In this document: piece after piece, positions 5,665 to 6,005 of the stretch | Layout of the letters: each line of letters begins with the position of its first letter | Position numbering within the stretch: the first letter of the stretch is position 1 | Origin: Phycisphaerales bacterium | GTDB lineage: Bacteria; Planctomycetota; Phycisphaerae; Phycisphaerales; SM1A02 | Length of the DNA: 6,005 bases | Direction of reading: 5' to 3' | NCBI GenBank assembly: GCA_020427625.1 | Contig: JAGQOI010000337.1 | Coordinates: 1 to 6,005, forward strand | Position numbers and translations under genes: made by a program | The notes under the pieces: model-generated | The model's database searches: none | What the model was told of the DNA's origin: nothing | Seen by the model: only the letters and a program-made list of their open reading frames with translations

Positions 5665-6005
5665 ATGCCCGACTCCACTCCGACCCCCGTTCGCGCCGGC
5701 GTCACCCGGCGCGAGTTCGTCAAGACGACCGCCCTCGTCGCCGGCGCGTCCACGTCGCTGTTCGCGGCCGGCGCCGTCCATGCCGCGGGATCCGGCGCGG
5801 TCCGCGTCGGACTCATCGGGTGCGGCGGTCGCGGCACGGGCGCGGCATTCAACGCGCTGGAAGCCTCGCCCGACGTGCAGATCGTCGCGCTCGCCGACGT
5901 CTTCCGCGACCGACTCGACGACGCCCGCGAGAAGCTCGCGACGCAGGGCGAACGCGCCGCGGTGCGCGACGAACGCTGCTTCGTCGGCTTCGACGCCTAC
6001 GCCGA
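5665..6005 (+). CDS. Tat-exported Gfo/Idh/MocA family oxidoreductase, 3'-truncated by window edge
   Basis: The first 113 residues are visible; the rest lies beyond the window. A twin-arginine motif TRREFVK (14-20) is followed by a hydrophobic Ala-rich stretch and a likely cleavage after VHA (38-40). The Rossmann strand and glycine-rich loop VRVGLIGCGGRGTG (46-59) follow at once, then VQIVALADVFRDRLDDA (71-87), the usual second strand with the acidic residue that contacts the NAD(P) ribose in this family. The EKP motif and active-site Asp/His lie downstream of the edge and cannot be checked. GGAGGA 7 bases upstream makes the ATG at 5665 secure. Exported members presumably bind their cofactor in the cytoplasm before folded Tat export. 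Position after the Tat TIM-barrel gene suggests that the two act on the same periplasmic carbohydrate substrate (inference). Confidence 0.92.
   Translation, partial: MPDSTPTPVRAGVTRREFVKTTALVAGASTSLFAAGAVHAAGSGAVRVGLIGCGGRGTGAAFNALEASPDVQIVALADVFRDRLDDAREKLATQGERAAVRDERCFVGFDAYA

Overview
The window is GC-rich DNA, roughly 70% by eye, densely packed with genes. It looks like a piece of a planctomycete-type chromosome, possibly a high-GC Phycisphaerae-like lineage. This is inferred from gene content: Tat-exported Gfo/Idh/MocA oxidoreductases and Tat-exported xylose-isomerase-like TIM-barrel proteins next to an FGE/SUMF1-domain lipoprotein are typical of that phylum. No rRNA or other phylogenetic marker is present, so the assignment is tentative.

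Layout. Positions 1-804 (+) hold the C-terminal part of a sigma-54-dependent activator (AAA+ core plus Fis-type HTH), cut by the left edge. It converges, 25 bp away, on a three-gene minus-strand group. In transcription order this group is an ApbE-type FAD:protein FMN transferase lipoprotein (3711-2710), a cytoplasmic sugar phosphate isomerase/epimerase-like TIM barrel (2673-1843) and a cytoplasmic Gfo/Idh/MocA oxidoreductase (1846-830, overlapping the previous gene by 4 bp). Starting almost back to back with apbE is a three-gene plus-strand group: an FGE/SUMF1-domain lipoprotein (about 3734-4642), a Tat-signal TIM-barrel protein (4639-5604, 4-bp overlap) and a Tat-signal Gfo/Idh/MocA oxidoreductase (5665 onward, cut by the right edge). 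No gene-free stretch exceeds about 60 bp. I saw no RNA gene, mobile element or CRISPR array.

How the genes may work together. Each arm runs lipoprotein, then TIM-barrel isomerase-like protein, then NAD(P)-type oxidoreductase. The minus-strand isomerase and oxidoreductase carry no export signal, while the plus-strand pair both carry Tat signals. The two protein families are paired elsewhere in pathways that pass through keto-sugar or keto-cyclitol intermediates, inositol catabolism being the classic case. A two-compartment carbohydrate pathway is therefore a reasonable inference, but the substrate cannot be read from the sequence. The most interesting non-coding signal is a perfect 7-3-7 inverted repeat in a locally AT-rich patch inside the 5' end of apbE. 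It lies where the promoter or operator of the divergent plus-strand group would be expected, because there is essentially no intergenic space between the two groups.
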